Translations under genes and position numbers: made by a program
Part shown: positions 8,837 to 18,113 of the stretch, piece by piece
Layout: each line of letters begins with the position of its first letter
Position numbering within the stretch: the stretch's first letter is position 1
DNA from: Luminiphilus syltensis NOR5-1B
Lineage (GTDB): Bacteria > Pseudomonadota > Gammaproteobacteria > Pseudomonadales > Halieaceae
Length of the DNA stretch: 64,000 nucleotides
Assembly: GCF_000158175.1 (NCBI RefSeq)
Contig: NZ_DS999411.1
Span: 1,712,964 to 1,776,963 of the forward strand
Reading direction: 5' to 3'
The notes under the pieces: generated by a model
The model's input: the letters and a program-made list of their open reading frames with translations, nothing else
What the model was told of the DNA's origin: nothing
Databases searched by the model: none

Positions 8837-10234
8837 ATGAGCGATCCAGGGGCTTCGATAGAGTTTTCGCGTGGGCAGGACGCCGATGTTGCTCGTCTGC
8901 GCATGCAGCCCCATTCGCTGGAGGCCGAGCGATCGGTTATCGGCAGTCTCCTGTTGTCGGCCGAAGGCTGGGATTCCATCGCTGAGATGGTGACCGCCAG
9001 CGATTTTTACCGACCCGAACATCGCGCTATATTTCGTCAAATCGCCCAGCTTATCGATCGCTCAGAGCCTGTCGACGTCGTGACCGTCGCCGATCGGCTG
9101 ATGGCCACGGGTGAGTTGGAGGCCGCAGGCGGCCACCAGTACCTCACTGAATTGGCAGAACAGACGCCGACGGTTGCCAATATCCGTGCCTACGCCGCGG
9201 CCGTGCACCAGCGAGCAGTGCTGAGGAAGCTGATTGGCGCGGCGCAGGATATCGCGGCCACCGGATACCATCCCGAAGGGCGAAGCGCCGAAGAACTGGT
9301 TGATGAGGCCGAGCGGCGCATCATGCAAATTTCCGAGGAAGGGCCCAAAATGGGTGGCCCCCGCGGCATGAAACCGCTTTTGGAAGGAGCACTCGAGCGG
9401 ATCGAAGATCTTTTCAACTCCGGTGGTGACATTACAGGGCTGACCACCGGTTTCATTGATCTCAATCGCATGACCTCGGGTTTGCAGGACAGCGACCTCG
9501 TCATCGTCGCCGGTCGTCCTTCGATGGGCAAGACCAGCTTTGCCATGAATCTGATCGAGAACGCGGTGGATCACACCGAGAAGCCACTGGCGGTCTTCTC
9601 GATGGAGATGCCTGCGGAACAACTGGTGATCCGTATGCTCTCCTCGGTGGGCAAAATCAACCAGACCCGTGTCCGCACCGGGAAGCTGGAGCAGGAGGAC
9701 TGGCCCAAGTTGTCGGCTGCCATGAACCGACTGAAGGACGCCAATGTTCATATCGACGATACCCCGGCCCTGACCCCGACAGAACTCAGGTCGCGTGCGC
9801 GAAGGATCGCCCGGGAGCATGGTGATCTGGGTATGATCATGGTGGATTACCTGCAGCTGATGCGGGTGGCCGGTGCCGCCGAGGGACGCACCGCGGAGAT
9901 CTCTGAAATTTCACGCAGCCTGAAGGCAATTGCCAAGGAGTTTCGCTGTCCCGTCGTGGCCCTTTCGCAATTGAATCGCTCGCTGGAGCAACGGCCCAAC
10001 AAGCGGCCTGTGAATTCTGATCTTCGGGAATCCGGAGCGATTGAACAGGACGCCGATGTGATCATGTTCATCTACCGCGATGAGGTGTACCACGAGGATT
10101 CGCCGGATCGGGGGGTAGCGGAAATTATCATCGGCAAACAGCGGAACGGACCTATCGGTACCTGCAAGCTGGCGTTTCAGGGTGAATTCACCCGGTTCGA
10201 TAACCTGGCGCGCTCGGATTACAGCGATTATTAG
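8837..10234 (+). CDS. dnaB: Replicative DNA helicase DnaB
   Basis: A 465-aa hexameric 5'-3' helicase of the replication fork. The N-terminal helical domain, which binds primase and loaders, contains PHSLEAERSVIGSLL. The linker is followed by the RecA-like domain with Walker A GRPSMGKTSF at about residue 226, a Walker B-like MVDYLQLM, and the RESGAIEQDAD arginine/glutamate region. No intein or insertion. The two genes convergent with it encode a lambda-P-like and a DnaT-like protein, both families that load or contact DnaB, which suggests a functional cluster. Confidence 0.96.
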   Translation: MSDPGASIEFSRGQDADVARLRMQPHSLEAERSVIGSLLLSAEGWDSIAEMVTASDFYRPEHRAIFRQIAQLIDRSEPVDVVTVADRLMATGELEAAGGHQYLTELAEQTPTVANIRAYAAAVHQRAVLRKLIGAAQDIAATGYHPEGRSAEELVDEAERRIMQISEEGPKMGGPRGMKPLLEGALERIEDLFNSGGDITGLTTGFIDLNRMTSGLQDSDLVIVAGRPSMGKTSFAMNLIENAVDHTEKPLAVFSMEMPAEQLVIRMLSSVGKINQTRVRTGKLEQEDWPKLSAAMNRLKDANVHIDDTPALTPTELRSRARRIAREHGDLGMIMVDYLQLMRVAGAAEGRTAEISEISRSLKAIAKEFRCPVVALSQLNRSLEQRPNKRPVNSDLRESGAIEQDADVIMFIYRDEVYHEDSPDRGVAEIIIGKQRNGPIGTCKLAFQGEFTRFDNLARSDYSDY

Positions 10235-10280
10235 TGCTTCGCGGCACTTACCGTTCGAGATTCAATGGGCCCCAGGCCGG

Positions 10281-10970
10281 CTATAACCCCGTCTCCCGCC
10301 GGAGTTTATCCAGTGCTTCTTTGCGCTCCTCAACCGTCATCGATGAGGTGCTGTCGGGACCCGTGATGGCCGCTCGGTCGGGCACGGTGAGTATCTCTCC
10401 CTGCAGCGCTTTCAGCACGTAGCGCTCATAGTGCTTGCGGAATACGGGCCAGGTTGTGCGCTCCGGGTTGTTGCCAAGGAAAAACCAATCGCTGTCACGC
10501 CCGGCAAGGTAAACCGCGGGGTGGCTCCACGGGTAATCCGCTTTGGGTGAGGCGGCGGTGCAGGCTTCGAAATAGGCTTCCCGGGGAGAGGGTAGCCCCG
10601 CGTCTGACAGTCCCTGAATACAGGCTTCGAACATGCGGTTAAGTGTCGGCAAGTAGTCGCAGCTCTCTATCGCATGCTTGGCGCCTCTGAGAATCATTGA
10701 CGGTGGGTGATCAGCGAGGGCCTCTAGCCAGAGCCGCTTGATCTGCTTGAGCTGCTCGGCGTCGGGGAAGGCCGCGTAAAACTGGTTGTGATAGTTCAGT
10801 CGGAAGAGTGCAAAGACCTGATTGATCGCATCAACAAGTTCCCGCCGATTGTCGGTATCTGCCGGTTCTGATTCAGTTGGCCCAGGTGGTGTCTTCGAGG
10901 TCTTCGGCGATACTCCGGTCTTTGGTGCGACCGCCCGGGCCACCTTGCCGATGGGCTTGCTGTCCGCCAT
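10281..10970 (-). CDS. Replication protein P-like (phage lambda P family) putative helicase loader
   Basis: A 229-aa protein. After a basic, Pro-rich N-terminal stretch of about 45 residues comes a conserved region resembling lambda P: helices around INQVFALF, FPDAEQLKQIKRLW, AIESCDYLP, and the block with WSHPAVYLAGRDSDWFFL. Lambda P binds DnaB and delivers it to the origin; a chromosomal role here in helicase loading or restart is inference. The ATG has a strong AGAGGGGA site inside the end of the upstream DnaT-like gene, so the two coding regions overlap by 98 bases in different frames. It is convergent with dnaB, 46 bases apart. Confidence 0.75.
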   Translation of the reverse strand: MADSKPIGKVARAVAPKTGVSPKTSKTPPGPTESEPADTDNRRELVDAINQVFALFRLNYHNQFYAAFPDAEQLKQIKRLWLEALADHPPSMILRGAKHAIESCDYLPTLNRMFEACIQGLSDAGLPSPREAYFEACTAASPKADYPWSHPAVYLAGRDSDWFFLGNNPERTTWPVFRKHYERYVLKALQGEILTVPDRAAITGPDSTSSMTVEERKEALDKLRRETGL

Positions 10971-11952
10971 GGTCGTTTCCCCTCTGTTGTGACCAGCGCC
11001 ACTGATGCTTTACATGCTGCAGGAATTTGCTGTTCCAGGATGTATGCAATTCATTGCTGTCGCGCCAGTAGAGTGCAAATTCCGGGACGAGGGCGACCGC
11101 GAATTCCCGATCTACCCCCGCCATTCTCAAGATGTCATATACGTTTTCGTCCGGTTGCCATTGCTCGGGCATCGGCCGTGGTTCGGTACTGTGGTGCAGG
11201 CTTGCGCTGAATCGCGCCCATCGCTGGCGCACGTAGCCGATAAATTTACTGTTGACCTCTTTGGGCGGGCCGCCGCGCTCACGCCAGTAAAGGATGAATT
11301 CAGCCCGTAGTGAGTCGATAAACTCCGGGTCGATATCGGCACGGCTCATGATTTCCATGGCGTCAGCACTGGGCTGCCAGTCGCGGTCAAAGGCGGGGGG
11401 CTCCTTGATCTGGAACGCGCTGTGGTGGGGTTGTTGCTCTCGCCAGGCGCTGAGGACATGCTGTCTGAACCGATTGTCCGTCGTATGATCACCGGCACCC
11501 GGGTCAAAACTGCGAGCCAGGCGCTGTGAGAAGTCCCGATCGATACCGTGGTTGATTGACAGCAGGTCAAGCAGTGCGTTGCTCGGTGTCCAGCGAACGC
11601 CTTCATGGGTAGTCGTTGGCGGTGTAGGCGGGCTGGAAGGGGCGTGTCCGGCACCACCATCGCTTGCGGCGGGGGTGATACTGATGCGAACACTGTTTCC
11701 ATCATCGCCGGCAAGCAGGGTAATAATGCCCAGGTCCGCAAGGCGTTGCAGCAGTCTGCGAATCTGGCCGGCACTCCAAAACGGATACTCCCGAACCAGT
11801 GCCGAGAGTACCAGCGCATGCCAGCGTCCGCCTTCTCGAGGCAAGCGGTTACCCAGCGCCTGCAACAGAACGGCCTCTTCGAGGCCAATCGTCGCGGCCA
11901 GATCGGGCGAAAAAGTCGCTTGTCGGTCAGGAATGACTGAACTGGTACTCAT
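10873..11952 (-). CDS. DnaT-like protein with an N-terminal winged-helix region and three DnaT-type domains
   Basis: A 359-aa protein. Residues about 10-95 look like a winged-helix/replication-initiator fold (ALVREYPFWSAGQIRRLL). Three related segments of about 52-57 residues follow at roughly 121-172, 192-248 and 265-320. Each begins W-x-P-S/D, has an acidic helix, then F-x-x-YW or equivalent, and ends F-x-x-x-V-x-x-x-W. This is the DnaT DNA-binding type domain, of which E. coli DnaT has one. DnaT acts in PriA-dependent primosome assembly. I chose the ATG at 11952 because the frame upstream of it lies inside radA on the other strand. The end overlaps the P-like gene by 98 bases. It is divergent from radA. 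Confidence 0.75.
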   Translation of the reverse strand: MSTSSVIPDRQATFSPDLAATIGLEEAVLLQALGNRLPREGGRWHALVLSALVREYPFWSAGQIRRLLQRLADLGIITLLAGDDGNSVRISITPAASDGGAGHAPSSPPTPPTTTHEGVRWTPSNALLDLLSINHGIDRDFSQRLARSFDPGAGDHTTDNRFRQHVLSAWREQQPHHSAFQIKEPPAFDRDWQPSADAMEIMSRADIDPEFIDSLRAEFILYWRERGGPPKEVNSKFIGYVRQRWARFSASLHHSTEPRPMPEQWQPDENVYDILRMAGVDREFAVALVPEFALYWRDSNELHTSWNSKFLQHVKHQWRWSQQRGNDHGGQQAHRQGGPGGRTKDRSIAEDLEDTTWAN

Positions 11953-12051
11953 TGTTTGCCTATCGCGGTTGCTCGGTCTGCTAGCATACCGGCCTTGTCC
12001 GCTGCATTGTAGAGACTTCGCACCGGGCTCGCTAAAAAACGGGGAGATTCC

Positions 12052-13431
12052 ATGGCCAAGGCCAAAACAGCGTTCGTTTGTAACGATTGTGGCGCTGACT
12101 ACAGCAAGTGGCAGGGGCAGTGTCAGGAATGTCGCGCCTGGAATACCCTGGCCGAGATTCGGATTGGCGCTGCTACCTCCTCCAGCCAGCGCAAGGCGAC
12201 GACGGCGCGCGGAGGATTTGCTGGATCGACCGCCGCGGTGCAGCGTCTGCAGGATATTGATCTGGTTGCGTTGCCACGGTTCTCCAGTGGATTCGACGAG
12301 CTTGATCGCGTGCTCGGCGGGGGCCTGGTACCGGGGTCGGCGATTTTGATTGGTGGTCATCCGGGAGCCGGTAAAAGCACACTGTTACTGCAGACCTTGT
12401 GTCACCTGGCGCGAAGCCGCTCCGCCCTGTACGTCACCGGCGAAGAGTCGCCGCAGCAGATCGCGATGCGCGCCGTGCGTTTGGGGTTGCCGGCCGAGTC
12501 GCTGCAGTTGATGGCCGAGACCGATATCGACGCGATAATGGGGGCCGCCGAGCAGCACAAGCCCGAATTGCTGGTGGTTGATTCGATACAGGTGGTCCAC
12601 AGTGCAGAGGTCACCTCGGCCCCGGGAAGTGTGTCGCAGGTTCGCGAATGCGCTGCAATGCTGACTCGTTTGGCCAAGCAAACCGGCACGGTACTGATAC
12701 TGGTCGGCCACGTGACCAAGGAAGGCAGTCTGGCAGGTCCCAAGGTACTTGAGCATATGATTGATTGTTCAATCATGCTCGAAGGAGAACAGGACTCCCG
12801 GTTTCGCATTCTGCGGGGACACAAAAATCGTTTTGGTGCCGTGAATGAACTGGGCATATTTGCCATGACGGATACCGGCCTGCGCGAGGTCAAAAATCCC
12901 TCGGCTATTTTCCTCGACCGCTCAGAGGAGGCTGCACCCGGTACCACGGTCATGGTGGTCTGGGAGGGAACCCGGCCGCTGCTGGTCGAGATTCAGGCCC
13001 TGGTCGATGACAGCTCTCTGGGTAATCCTCGTCGCGTCGCGGTGGGGTTTGAACAGAATCGATTGGCCATGCTGCTTGCGGTGCTGCATCGTCACGGTGG
13101 CATTCAGGTGGGTGACCAGGATGTTTTTGCGAATGTGGTCGGTGGGGTGCGCGTGCTCGAGACCAGTGCAGATCTGGCATTACTGATCGCCATTGTTTCC
13201 AGTCTCAGGAATCGAGTGCTGTCGAGGGATCTGGTGGTCTTTGGTGAGGTGGGCCTGTCGGGTGAAATCCGGCCGGTACCGAGCGGGCAAGAACGATTGG
13301 CGGAAGCAGCCAAACACGGCTTCAAACGCGCTATCGTACCCCGCGCCAATGCGCCAAAGAATGCGGTCGCCGGTATCGAGGTCGTTCCGGTAACCCGGCT
13401 CGATGAGGCGCTGGCTGCTGTGCTCGACTGA
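12052..13431 (+). CDS. radA: DNA repair protein RadA (Sms)
   Basis: A 459-aa DnaB-type ATPase promoting branch migration and recombination-intermediate processing. It starts with a C4 zinc finger (CNDCG and CQEC, residues about 10-27). The RecA-like core follows with Walker A GGHPGAGKST at about residue 102 and the RadA-specific KNRFG motif at about 260, then the C-terminal Lon-like domain from about 300 (GGVRVLETSADLAL). Length and order match E. coli RadA. It is divergent from the DnaT-like gene with 99 bases between the starts, and gdhA follows 25 bases downstream. Confidence 0.96.
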   Translation: MAKAKTAFVCNDCGADYSKWQGQCQECRAWNTLAEIRIGAATSSSQRKATTARGGFAGSTAAVQRLQDIDLVALPRFSSGFDELDRVLGGGLVPGSAILIGGHPGAGKSTLLLQTLCHLARSRSALYVTGEESPQQIAMRAVRLGLPAESLQLMAETDIDAIMGAAEQHKPELLVVDSIQVVHSAEVTSAPGSVSQVRECAAMLTRLAKQTGTVLILVGHVTKEGSLAGPKVLEHMIDCSIMLEGEQDSRFRILRGHKNRFGAVNELGIFAMTDTGLREVKNPSAIFLDRSEEAAPGTTVMVVWEGTRPLLVEIQALVDDSSLGNPRRVAVGFEQNRLAMLLAVLHRHGGIQVGDQDVFANVVGGVRVLETSADLALLIAIVSSLRNRVLSRDLVVFGEVGLSGEIRPVPSGQERLAEAAKHGFKRAIVPRANAPKNAVAGIEVVPVTRLDEALAAVLD

Positions 13432-13456
13432 GCCCCATTTATCAACGGAGTAAATC

Positions 13457-14803
13457 ATGGCGGAAAAATTAACCCTGGAATCGTTTATGTCCGATCTCAT
13501 CCGTCGGAATCCCGGGGAGACTGAATTTCACCAGGCGGTGGAGGAGGTGGCCGAAGTGGTTATTCCTTTTGCCCAGGCCAATCCTGAATACCTTGAATCC
13601 TCGGTAATCACCCGCCTGACAGAGCCTGACAGGGCGGTTATCTTTCGCGTGACCTGGGAGGATGATCGCGGTGAAGTCCACGTTAATCGCGGTTATCGCG
13701 TTCAATTCAATAACGCGATCGGACCCTATAAGGGCGGATTGCGCTTCCACCCCTCGGTCAATTTGAGCATTCTCAAGTTTCTTGGCTTCGAGCAGGTTCT
13801 GAAGAACAGTCTGACCACGCTGCCGCTGGGTGCTGCCAAGGGTGGCGCTGATTTTGATCCCAAGGGCAAGTCTGACCGGGAGGTCATGCGCTTCTGCCAG
13901 GCGTTTATGACCGAGCTGTCTCATCATATCGGTCCCAATCGTGACATTCCCGCCGGGGACATCGGTGTGGGCACCCGTGAGATCAGTTATCTGTTTGGTC
14001 AATACAAGCGTATGTCACAGGAGTTTGCCGGTGTATTGACGGGTAAGGAGCTCTCCTTTGGCGGCAGCCTCATACGCACCGAGGCCACCGGATATGGATG
14101 CGCCTACTTCATGCAGGAGATGCTGGAGCATCGCGGTGACTCGGTTGAGGGGAAAACCTGCGTCATTTCGGGCAGTGGCAATGTCGCATTGTACTGCGCT
14201 GAGAAGCTCATTTCGCTGGGTGCCCACGTGATTACCCTGTCGGATTCCTCGGGCTTCATACACGACTCGGACGGTATCGATGCCCACAAACTGGCGTGGC
14301 TCAAGGATCTGAAATTCCGACGCCGGGGACGCATTGAAGCCTACTGTGAGGAATTCCCGGATGCCCATTTTTATCCCGATTCCCCGCCCTGGACGGTGAC
14401 CTGCGATCTGGCCTTTCCCTGCGCCACGCAAAACGAGCTCAGTGAGGATGATGCCGAGTGCCTTTTGCAGAATGGTTGCATCGGGGTCGCCGAAGGCGCC
14501 AACATGCCCAGCACCAAAGGTGCGATCCGACTGTTTCGCGAGGCTAAAATCAGTTACGGACCGGGTAAGGCGGCCAACGCCGGGGGCGTTGCAGTATCAG
14601 GTTTTGAGATGTCCCAGAACAGCATGCGAATGGCGTGGACTCGAGAAGACCTCGAGGACCGACTGCGCAAGACCATGTGCAAGGTCCACAGCGAGTGTGT
14701 CGAGTACGGGCAGGAAAAAGATCACGTCGACTACGTCAAAGGCGCCAATATTGGCGGCTTCATCAAGGTCGCCGACGCCATGCTCGATTTTGGTGTGGTC
14801 TGA
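13457..14803 (+). CDS. gdhA: NADP-specific glutamate dehydrogenase
   Basis: A 448-aa enzyme of the hexameric bacterial/fungal class that makes L-glutamate from 2-oxoglutarate, ammonium and NADPH. Visible signatures are GPYKGGLRFHPSVN, the catalytic lysine segment LPLGAAKGGADFDPKGKSD, PAGDIGVG and the nucleotide-binding ISGSGNVALYCAEK. ATG with upstream GGAG. It sits 25 bases behind radA but is probably expressed separately. Its stop is only 7 bases from the convergent ettA stop, with no terminator hairpin between them. Confidence 0.96.
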   Translation: MAEKLTLESFMSDLIRRNPGETEFHQAVEEVAEVVIPFAQANPEYLESSVITRLTEPDRAVIFRVTWEDDRGEVHVNRGYRVQFNNAIGPYKGGLRFHPSVNLSILKFLGFEQVLKNSLTTLPLGAAKGGADFDPKGKSDREVMRFCQAFMTELSHHIGPNRDIPAGDIGVGTREISYLFGQYKRMSQEFAGVLTGKELSFGGSLIRTEATGYGCAYFMQEMLEHRGDSVEGKTCVISGSGNVALYCAEKLISLGAHVITLSDSSGFIHDSDGIDAHKLAWLKDLKFRRRGRIEAYCEEFPDAHFYPDSPPWTVTCDLAFPCATQNELSEDDAECLLQNGCIGVAEGANMPSTKGAIRLFREAKISYGPGKAANAGGVAVSGFEMSQNSMRMAWTREDLEDRLRKTMCKVHSECVEYGQEKDHVDYVKGANIGGFIKVADAMLDFGVV

Positions 14804-14810
14804 CTACCGG

Positions 14811-16475
14811 TTACATCAGTTTGCGGTGTTTGACCCTGCTCGGAACGTCGGCGGCAGCGCCCAGTCGCTGGTGCCGATCTTCCTCGTAATCGGTGAAGTT
14901 GCCCTCATGGAAAATCACCGATCCATCATCCTCATAGGCGAGGATATGGGTCGCGATACGATCGAGGAACCAGCGGTCGTGTGAGATCACCATCGCAGAG
15001 CCCGGGAAGGTGAGCAGCGCCTCTTCCAGCGCCCTCAATGTCTCTATGTCCAGATCGTTGGTGGGTTCGTCGAGCAGCAGCACGTTGGCGCCCTGTTTCA
15101 GGAGTTTGGCCAGATGCAGGCGGTTGCGTTCACCACCCGACAGATCCTTGACGAACTTCTGCTGGTCAGAACCCTTGAAATTAAAGCGCCCGACATAGGA
15201 GCGCGAGGGAACCTCATAGCTGCCGATACGCATAATATCCTGGCCATCCGAGACTTCCTCCCACACCGTCTTGCTCCCATCGAGATGGTCGCGGGATTGA
15301 TCGACGTAGCCGAGGTCGACGGTTTCACCAATCACAATCTCGCCGCCATCGGGTTGCTCATCGCCCATCAGTAACTTGAACAGGGTGGACTTACCCATGC
15401 CATTGGCGCCGATAATGCCAACGATACTGCCTTTGGGAACCACGAAGCTGACATTGTCGAAGAGCAGACGATCACCAAAAGTCTTGCGTAACCCGCTGAC
15501 TTCAATGACCTTTTCGCCGAGTCGCTGACCCGGTGGGATGTAAATCTCATTGGTTTCATTACGGCTCTGGAATTCCTGGGACTGCAGCTCCTCAAATCGT
15601 TGCAGGCGCGCCTTGTTCTTGGCCTGACGACCTTTGGGATTGCTGCGTACCCAGTCGAGCTCCGCCTTGATGGCTTTCTGGCGAGAGGCCTCCTGACGGG
15701 ACTCCTGTGCGAGTCGTGCATCCTTCGCTTCGAGCCACGTCGAGTAGTTGCCCTCATAGGGAATGCCATGACCGCGATCGAGTTCGAGGATCCACCCGGC
15801 AACGTTGTCCAAAAAGTAACGGTCGTGGGTAATGGCGACCACTGTGCCCGGGAAGCTTTCAAGAAATCGTTCCAGCCAGGCGACGGATTCGGCATCGAGA
15901 TGGTTGGTGGGCTCGTCGATAAGTAGCATGTCGGGCTCCGACAACAACAATCGGCATAGGGCAACCCGCCGCTTTTCACCCCCGGACAGCCTGGTCACGT
16001 CCGCATTCCAGGGGGGTAGACGCAACGCATCCGCGGCAATGTCGAGTCGGGTCTCTATGTTGTGGGCGTCAGTGGCCTGAATAATGTCCTCAAGTCGCGC
16101 CTGCTCTTTGGCGAGAGCGTCGAAATCGGCATCGGGCTCGGCGTAGTCGGCATAGACCTTTTCGAGGCCGGCCAGTGCATCGAGGGCGGTTTGTAACCCC
16201 TCCTCTACATTACCCCGCACATCTTTGTCGGGATTGAGTTGGGGTTCCTGCGGCAGATAGCCGATATTGATCCCCGGCTGTGGTCGCGCCTCACCCTGAA
16301 TGTCGGTATCCAGTCCGGCCATGATCTTGAGCAGCGTCGATTTGCCCGCGCCGTTAAGCCCCAGCACCCCGATTTTGGCCCCCGGGAAAAATGACAGCGA
16401 GATGTCCTTGAGGATTTCACGCTTCGGCGGCACAACCTTGCCGACGCGGTTCATCGTGTAGACGTATTGCGCCAT
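14811..16475 (-). CDS. ettA: Energy-dependent translational throttle protein EttA (ABC-F ATPase)
   Basis: A 554-aa soluble ABC-F protein with two nucleotide-binding domains and no membrane segments. Walker A motifs are GLNGAGKST and GANGMGKST, signatures LSGGEKRR and LSGGERNR, Walker B LLIDEPTNHLD and LLLDEPTNDLD. The N-terminal YVYTMNRVGKVVPPKR is specific to EttA. In E. coli EttA binds the ribosomal E site and gates the first elongation steps according to ADP/ATP. The interdomain linker is about the family length. Monocistronic, convergent with gdhA. Confidence 0.96.
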   Translation of the reverse strand: MAQYVYTMNRVGKVVPPKREILKDISLSFFPGAKIGVLGLNGAGKSTLLKIMAGLDTDIQGEARPQPGINIGYLPQEPQLNPDKDVRGNVEEGLQTALDALAGLEKVYADYAEPDADFDALAKEQARLEDIIQATDAHNIETRLDIAADALRLPPWNADVTRLSGGEKRRVALCRLLLSEPDMLLIDEPTNHLDAESVAWLERFLESFPGTVVAITHDRYFLDNVAGWILELDRGHGIPYEGNYSTWLEAKDARLAQESRQEASRQKAIKAELDWVRSNPKGRQAKNKARLQRFEELQSQEFQSRNETNEIYIPPGQRLGEKVIEVSGLRKTFGDRLLFDNVSFVVPKGSIVGIIGANGMGKSTLFKLLMGDEQPDGGEIVIGETVDLGYVDQSRDHLDGSKTVWEEVSDGQDIMRIGSYEVPSRSYVGRFNFKGSDQQKFVKDLSGGERNRLHLAKLLKQGANVLLLDEPTNDLDIETLRALEEALLTFPGSAMVISHDRWFLDRIATHILAYEDDGSVIFHEGNFTDYEEDRHQRLGAAADVPSRVKHRKLM

Positions 16476-16584
16476 GAAAACTACTTCCTGATTAACTGTT
16501 TGCGGGAGTGGGAGAATAGCAAAGCTGGTGTACCAGCCGTAAGGCCCACTGATAGGCGGGGGCGATGGCCATCACGGGCTGCAT

Positions 16585-17658
16585 TCAACCAACAATGGGG
16601 GCTGAAGAGGGCTCGTCTTCCGGGTGATTGTAATCCGAGGACAGCAAGTCCTCATGATAATCCTCGTACTCGAACTCGGTGCTGGAGCTTACCCGGGCGA
16701 TGTGGAACAGCGCGTCGCCAGAGTAGACCAAAGGCAGGTTGGACCGTCCAATAATAATCCCTGCCACCGGAGCGCGAACTTCGACCTCATTCTCCCCCAG
16801 GGGCTCCGCGACGACACCGATCACCTGGTCGCGTTCGACCTGAGCGCCAAGTGCCACCAATACGCGGTGTACGCCGCTACTCGGCGCGCGTACCCACCGT
16901 GACTCCTTGGATACGATAGGCGCCTGTTTGGCTTTGGAGCGAGTTTTTCGCAACATGCCGAGATGACGCATGACATCGAGTACGCCTTTTTCGCCCGCTC
17001 GAATATACACTTCATCAAAGCGCAGCGCTTCGCAGCTTTCGTAGAGAATCACAGGAACCCCCATTGCTGTTGCGCACTGTCGCAGGGATCCGTCCCGTTC
17101 CTGAGAATTGATGACAAGCGGGGCGCCGAAGGCTCGTGTCATACCTCGCACCACCTCGTTGTCCAGCTGGGCGCGGATTTGCGGGAAGTTCGATCGGTGG
17201 CGTCCCCCGGTATGCAGGTCGATACCATGGGTGCACTTGCTGACGACCTCGTTCAGAAAGGTATCGGCCAGTCGCGCAGTAAGCGAGCCGTTGGGAGAGC
17301 CCGGGAAAGAACGGTTCAGATCCCGGCCATCGGGCAGGTACCGGGTCTGGTTGTTGAAGCCGTAAAGATTGACAATCGGTATCACCAGCAGGGTGCCGCT
17401 GAGTCGCCGCGGATCGATATGGCGGAGTACCCGGCGAACGATCTCGATACCGTTGATCTCATCCCCATGAATCGCCGCACAGACGAACAGGGTCGGCCCC
17501 TCTCTGACGCCGCGGGTGACGTGTACATCCATCGACAGGTCGTCACTGGAAAACGTGGGTGGTAGACCAATCTGGACGGTTTGCGTTTCACCGGGCTGTA
17601 TCTCGGTATTGCCGATGGTCAGCGGGCCAACGCTGGGCTTTGCCCTGGAACCGGTCAC
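16585..17658 (-). CDS. Succinylglutamate desuccinylase/aspartoacylase-family zinc hydrolase
   Basis: A 357-aa M14-like zinc carboxypeptidase-fold protein. The zinc motif HGDE is in the [12 protein letters not shown] region; RDLNRSFPG supplies substrate-binding Asn/Arg; the third zinc ligand is in DLHTGG. The C-terminal half has a beta-rich domain ([13 protein letters not shown]) common in this family. Family members remove acyl groups from amino acids; the true substrate here is unknown. It starts within the last 4 bases of the rimB-like gene, so the two are translationally coupled. Related genes in other gammaproteobacteria lie next to rimK, which modifies ribosomal protein S6; rimK is missing here. 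Confidence 0.82.
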   Translation of the reverse strand: MTGSRAKPSVGPLTIGNTEIQPGETQTVQIGLPPTFSSDDLSMDVHVTRGVREGPTLFVCAAIHGDEINGIEIVRRVLRHIDPRRLSGTLLVIPIVNLYGFNNQTRYLPDGRDLNRSFPGSPNGSLTARLADTFLNEVVSKCTHGIDLHTGGRHRSNFPQIRAQLDNEVVRGMTRAFGAPLVINSQERDGSLRQCATAMGVPVILYESCEALRFDEVYIRAGEKGVLDVMRHLGMLRKTRSKAKQAPIVSKESRWVRAPSSGVHRVLVALGAQVERDQVIGVVAEPLGENEVEVRAPVAGIIIGRSNLPLVYSGDALFHIARVSSSTEFEYEDYHEDLLSSDYNHPEDEPSSAPIVG

Positions 17659-18113
17659 GATAAAAAATCCGGGGGTGTTTTAGATTTCCCACCCAGTAGA
17701 AAGGATTGTCCTGGCGAGACATAAAAGCCGCGTCGGATCGCCGTCCGTCCCAGCAGCATGCGGAAACGCATGGTATCCCGGTCGGTGAGGGTAAGCTCGA
17801 TGGTTTTGGTGAGCGCGCCAATAACGACCCGGGATTCGACCACCAGCCGCTTCTCCCGATGGCCCCCTGAGTCCGTGACTTCACGGTGGTCCAGAAGCGG
17901 GGCTTCACAATGGATTTCGAGATCGCCACTGCCCTGGTCCGGATGCACACCAAAGCGTACCCACTCAGCGCCCTGCTTTTCAAAGCGCTCGGTATAGAAG
18001 GCGTGGATACAGCTGGTTCGAGCACCAGTGTCAACCTTTGCCTTGATTGCCGATATGCCGAGATCAGGAAGCCCGACCCATTCCCGCCAGCCAATAACCC
18101 GTCGCTCAGCCAT
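17655..18113 (-). CDS. RimB/ATP-dependent zinc protease-like protein (retropepsin-like fold)
   Basis: A 152-aa member of the family once called putative ATP-dependent zinc protease. It has the aspartic-protease-like VDTGARTS motif near residue 28 and GWREWVGLP at the N-terminus, then the conserved end [11 protein letters not shown]. In Pseudomonas the family member RimB works with RimK in S6 modification. It overlaps the ugd stop by one base (TGATG) and the next gene by 4 bases, so ugd, this gene and the aspartoacylase-like gene form one operon. No membrane anchor is seen. Confidence 0.8.
   Translation of the reverse strand: MAERRVIGWREWVGLPDLGISAIKAKVDTGARTSCIHAFYTERFEKQGAEWVRFGVHPDQGSGDLEIHCEAPLLDHREVTDSGGHREKRLVVESRVVIGALTKTIELTLTDRDTMRFRMLLGRTAIRRGFYVSPGQSFLLGGKSKTPPDFLS

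Noticed and set aside
8837-10234. Possible intein in dnaB, a common insertion site
   Set aside because: The gene has normal length and uninterrupted Walker A and later motifs.
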